Below, piece by piece: positions 61,352 through 64,000 of a stretch of 64,000 bases of DNA. The position numbers were made by a program, and so were the translations under genes. Every line of letters begins with the position of its first letter. Positions within the stretch are counted from its first letter, which is position 1. Under the pieces are notes generated by a model. That model was given only the letters and a program-made list of their open reading frames with translations. It was not told the DNA's origin and made no database searches. The stretch is from Bordetella parapertussis (GTDB lineage Bacteria; Bacteroidota; Bacteroidia; Chitinophagales; Chitinophagaceae). The stretch spans positions 62,001 to 126,000 of the forward strand of contig CALQJX020000010.1 of assembly GCA_943331005.2 (NCBI GenBank), read 5' to 3'.

Positions 61352-62854
61352 TTACTTCACTTCGTGCATCAGTTTGCGTATCAGCGGCGATATGATCACC
61401 AGTGCCGCGCCTGCTATCAATGCATAGATGGCCAGGTTCTTATAACCATCCGTATAGGCCATCAGTTTTTCGGTTTGTGTGGCATTTTCGCCCACCTGCG
61501 ACATGGCTGCGCCAAGTATACCTGCAGCATACTGCCCGTAGGCGCTCGCCAGGAACCACATGCCCATCATCATGCCATGCAGCGGCTTGGGGGCCAGCGT
61601 GGTCATCAGCGACAAGCCTATCGGCGACAGGCACAGCTCACCCAGCGTAGACACCAGATAAGCCAGTGTGAAGAGGTTCAGCGATGTTTTACCATCCGCA
61701 TCGGCAAAGAAGCGGGTATAGTAATACAGGTAGAACGACAGGCTCACGAACAGGAATCCTATCCCGAATTTGATAACAGTATTCGGTTCTATCTTTTTTC
61801 TCGACAGCCACACCCACAGCAGTCCTGCCAGCGGGCTCAGCACCACCACAAACAATGAGTTAGATGAGTTGTTCACCGCATTCGGGTCTATCTTCATACC
61901 CAGCACCGTATCATGCAGATTGTTCAGTGCAAACAGGCTCAGCGATCCGCCGGCCTGCTCAAAGAATGCCCAGAAAAATATACTGAATACTATGAATACC
62001 ATTGCTGCAACCATCTTCTGTTTTGCAGCCTTGCTGTCCAGTTTAAAGATCTCGTAGATGATATACAGCAGCGCCAGCGGCCCTACCGTATACATAAAGT
62101 AGTCGGTATACTCACTTTTTTTCACCATCAGGTATATGAGCGGTATCACCAGCAGAGAGCCTGCATAGACCATAATATCGTTGCGGCGAATCTTGTTCTC
62201 GGGTAGTAAGCCACGCATAGGGGGCAGCCCTATAGGGCCCAGGGTGCGCTTCGTAAACAGGAATATCGACAGGCCTATGATCATACCAATACCTGCCAGC
62301 GCAAAAGCCAGATTCCACGAGTAGTTTTTGGCTACCAGTATACACAGCCAGCCCCCCAGCAATGCACCTATATTGATGCCGCTGTAGAACATACCAAAAC
62401 CCGCATCTTTTCTCGGGTCTGCCTCCTTATAAAGATTGCCCACCATGCTCGATATGTTGGGCTTGAAGAAGCCCGTGCCTATTATGGTGAAGCTGATACC
62501 TATATAGTACAGTTCCTTGGGCGATAATGCCAGTGTGAAGCTGCCCACGATCATTAGTAAGCCACCCCAGAAGATAGACTTGCGGAAACCCAGCAGCTTG
62601 TCGGCAAACAAACCACCCACAAAGGTCATGGCATAGATAAAGGCCTGTATGCCGCCATATTTCAGCTGTGCATCTCCTTCAGAGAGCAGCAGCTCCTTTA
62701 CCATAAAAACGGTAAGCATACCCCTCATACCATAGAACGCAAATCGTTCCCACATCTCCGAGAAGAACAGGTACCAGAGCTGCTTCGGGTATTTCCCTTC
62801 AAAGTTCTGTATCTGGTCCAGCGTCACTTCGCCGGTTTCTTGTTGTGCAGCCAT
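61352..62854 (-). CDS. POT/PTR2-family peptide transporter
   Basis: 500 residues, about 12-14 membrane helices. Proton-coupled uptake of di- and tripeptides. The E-x-x-E-R motif is present (E33-M-W-E36-R37 in FSEMWERFAFYGMRG), with FIIGTGFFKPNISSMVG and FFEQAGGSLSLFALNN further along. The next gene upstream is a paralogue, so the two form a tandem pair. Substrate range unknown. Confidence 0.94.
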   Translation of the reverse strand: MAAQQETGEVTLDQIQNFEGKYPKQLWYLFFSEMWERFAFYGMRGMLTVFMVKELLLSEGDAQLKYGGIQAFIYAMTFVGGLFADKLLGFRKSIFWGGLLMIVGSFTLALSPKELYYIGISFTIIGTGFFKPNISSMVGNLYKEADPRKDAGFGMFYSGINIGALLGGWLCILVAKNYSWNLAFALAGIGMIIGLSIFLFTKRTLGPIGLPPMRGLLPENKIRRNDIMVYAGSLLVIPLIYLMVKKSEYTDYFMYTVGPLALLYIIYEIFKLDSKAAKQKMVAAMVFIVFSIFFWAFFEQAGGSLSLFALNNLHDTVLGMKIDPNAVNNSSNSLFVVVLSPLAGLLWVWLSRKKIEPNTVIKFGIGFLFVSLSFYLYYYTRFFADADGKTSLNLFTLAYLVSTLGELCLSPIGLSLMTTLAPKPLHGMMMGMWFLASAYGQYAAGILGAAMSQVGENATQTEKLMAYTDGYKNLAIYALIAGAALVIISPLIRKLMHEVK

Positions 62855-62933
62855 AATTTTTCAGAATTGCTTTTTAAAGATTCTACCCCAAAGTAAGGCA
62901 TATTTTTTATTTCACCCTTTCGGGGGTAGGCAC

Positions 62934-62966
62934 ATAAAAAAAGCAGGGCTTTCGGCCCTGCTTTTC
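62934..62966 (-). terminator. Terminator of the second POT transporter gene
   Basis: Arms AAAAGCAGGGC and GCCCTGCTTTT around a short loop, followed on the minus strand by a T run. Confidence 0.85.
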
Positions 62967-62986
62967 ATTTAGTTGGTTGTTCAGTA

Positions 62987-64000
62987 TTAGTGCACACCGT
63001 GCATCATCTTCTGCAGTTTTTTGCACAGTAGGAAGAGGATGATAGAAGCAGCACCTGAGAAACCTACGAAGATCATGAAGTAGGTATACAGGCTGTCTAT
63101 TTCTATGCCCATAAAGTGTGGGTGAGTTGGCAGTGCAGGGTCAGGGTACAGAGAGCTCATGGCGCCCGCCAGCTTGTTGCCGGTAGCTATCGCCAGGAAC
63201 CATATACCCATCATCAGCGAGGTAAACCTGCCCGGCGTCAGTTTATTCACCATAGACAGTCCGATAGGGCTCAGGAACAGCTCACCTATAGTGTGCAGGA
63301 AGTAAAGACCTGTCAGCCACAGCATGCTTGCTCCGGTAGATGGGATGTCTTTTGCGCCTATTGCAATGAAGAAATAACCCATTGCCAGAAAGGCAAGACC
63401 CAGAGACTGTTTGTAAGGAGCTACAGGGTTGATGCCTTTTTTGGCAAGACCCACCCACATAGCACTGATGATGGGTGCCAGCAGTACTATGAAGCCTGCG
63501 TTGAAGCTCTGGAAATAGCTGGCAGGCATCACCTTGCCCATTATGTTACGGTTGGTCTGCTCTGCAGCAAAGAAGGTAAGCGAAGCACCTGCCTGCTCAA
63601 AGCACATCCAGAAGAACACTACAAAGATCATGATCAGAATGATCACCCACAGCCTGTCTTTTTCTACCTTGGTGAGCGACTGGTCGGTTATGATCACGAA
63701 CGGACCTACCAGCGTCATGCCATAGATCAGCGACCCCCATACATCCAGTCCGGCTCCAAAATAAAGCGCAGAGAATACACTTACTATACCACCTATAAGA
63801 ATGGTAAGCTGCTGCTTGCTGAAGCCGCCGTTGCTCTTGCCGGCTGTTTCGCTGCCTTCTGCAGCTGTGTCTATCATTTTGTTAGGGCCTACACCCAGCT
63901 GGCGGCCGTCAGGGCCCACCACATACTTGTCTTTAGTGAAGTAGAAGATCACAAGGCTTAGTAACATACCTATACCTGCCGAAAGGAAACCCCATTTGAA
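62987..64000 (-). CDS. POT/PTR2-family peptide transporter (5' end outside window)
   Basis: C-terminal 338 codons of a second POT transporter. The frame continues to the last base of the window (FKWGFLSAGIG before the first in-frame Met), so the true start is outside and the Met at 63967 is internal. Later motifs are clear: CFEQAGASLTFFAAEQTN, and HTIGELFLSPIGLSMVNKLTP. Similar to, but clearly different from, the POT gene that follows it, so an old duplication. Confidence 0.92.
   Translation of the reverse strand, partial: FKWGFLSAGIGMLLSLVIFYFTKDKYVVGPDGRQLGVGPNKMIDTAAEGSETAGKSNGGFSKQQLTILIGGIVSVFSALYFGAGLDVWGSLIYGMTLVGPFVIITDQSLTKVEKDRLWVIILIMIFVVFFWMCFEQAGASLTFFAAEQTNRNIMGKVMPASYFQSFNAGFIVLLAPIISAMWVGLAKKGINPVAPYKQSLGLAFLAMGYFFIAIGAKDIPSTGASMLWLTGLYFLHTIGELFLSPIGLSMVNKLTPGRFTSLMMGIWFLAIATGNKLAGAMSSLYPDPALPTHPHFMGIEIDSLYTYFMIFVGFSGAASIILFLLCKKLQKMMHGVH

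Overview
The window is a stretch of a Bacteroidota chromosome, most likely from the order Chitinophagales (Chitinophagaceae-like). The signs are the promoter box TAnnTTTG in front of many genes, few Shine-Dalgarno sites, a Rho factor with a long disordered insert, a fused SecDF, a type IX secretion sorting domain on a peptidase, DUF4153, DUF1569, WG-repeat and pRiA4b-type proteins, and many lipoproteins and small outer-membrane barrels. No rRNA, tRNA, CRISPR array, insertion sequence, prophage or replication origin was seen. Most of the window is ordinary core chromosome. The only mobile-type module is a HigBA toxin-antitoxin pair.

Layout. 1-1.6 kb: the end of rho (the gene starts outside the window). 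1.7-8.4 kb: a TetR-controlled tripartite RND efflux operon on the minus strand (tetR, outer-membrane channel, membrane-fusion lipoprotein, RND pump), with a candidate TetR operator at the promoter. 8.5-14.9 kb: an orphan exported protein, a FadN-type beta-oxidation enzyme, a small barrel and a seven-haem cytochrome with TPRs. 15-21 kb: secDF with a 5' hairpin leader, mlaE, kbl and a lipoprotein. 21-25.3 kb: a nitroreductase, a methyltransferase preceded by 32-bp-period palindromic repeats, and clpC. 25.5-28.1 kb: a degenerate STAS protein, a SixA-like phosphatase and a sugar-kinase-like/RapZ fusion overlapping it. 28-33 kb: nfu, a mannose-1-phosphate guanylyltransferase, a DigH-like glycan hydrolase and an orphan E2 acyltransferase. 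33-37.3 kb: a surface-polysaccharide group (YihY, a small protein, a GT4 glycosyltransferase and a divergent flippase). 37-43.5 kb: DUF1569, a small unknown, a glucosaminidase, a barrel, a class IV aminotransferase, a rhomboid protease, a pRiA4b-like protein and miaA. 43.5-44.4 kb: higBA with its own palindromic operator. 44.5-52.3 kb: a T9SS-sorted M1 peptidase, an SDR, DUF4153, PhnA/YjdM, a GlxA-type regulator, a VOC protein and a PepE-like peptidase. 53-61 kb: ychF, a YiiX-like hydrolase, two lipoproteins sharing a duplicated domain, a fused SpmAB, a gamma-carbonic anhydrase and a CDF metal exporter. 61-64 kb: two tandem POT peptide transporters, the second cut by the window edge.

The observations most worth following are: the kinase-RapZ fusion next to SixA; the phospho-acceptor-less STAS protein behind an inverted repeat; the tandem palindromic repeats between clpC and the methyltransferase; the operators of TetR and HigA; the duplicated lipoprotein domain; and a recurring arrangement in which the TAnnTTTG box ends only 4-7 bases before the start codon, which predicts leaderless mRNAs for at least five genes. 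All functions are assigned by reading protein motifs; no database search was run.
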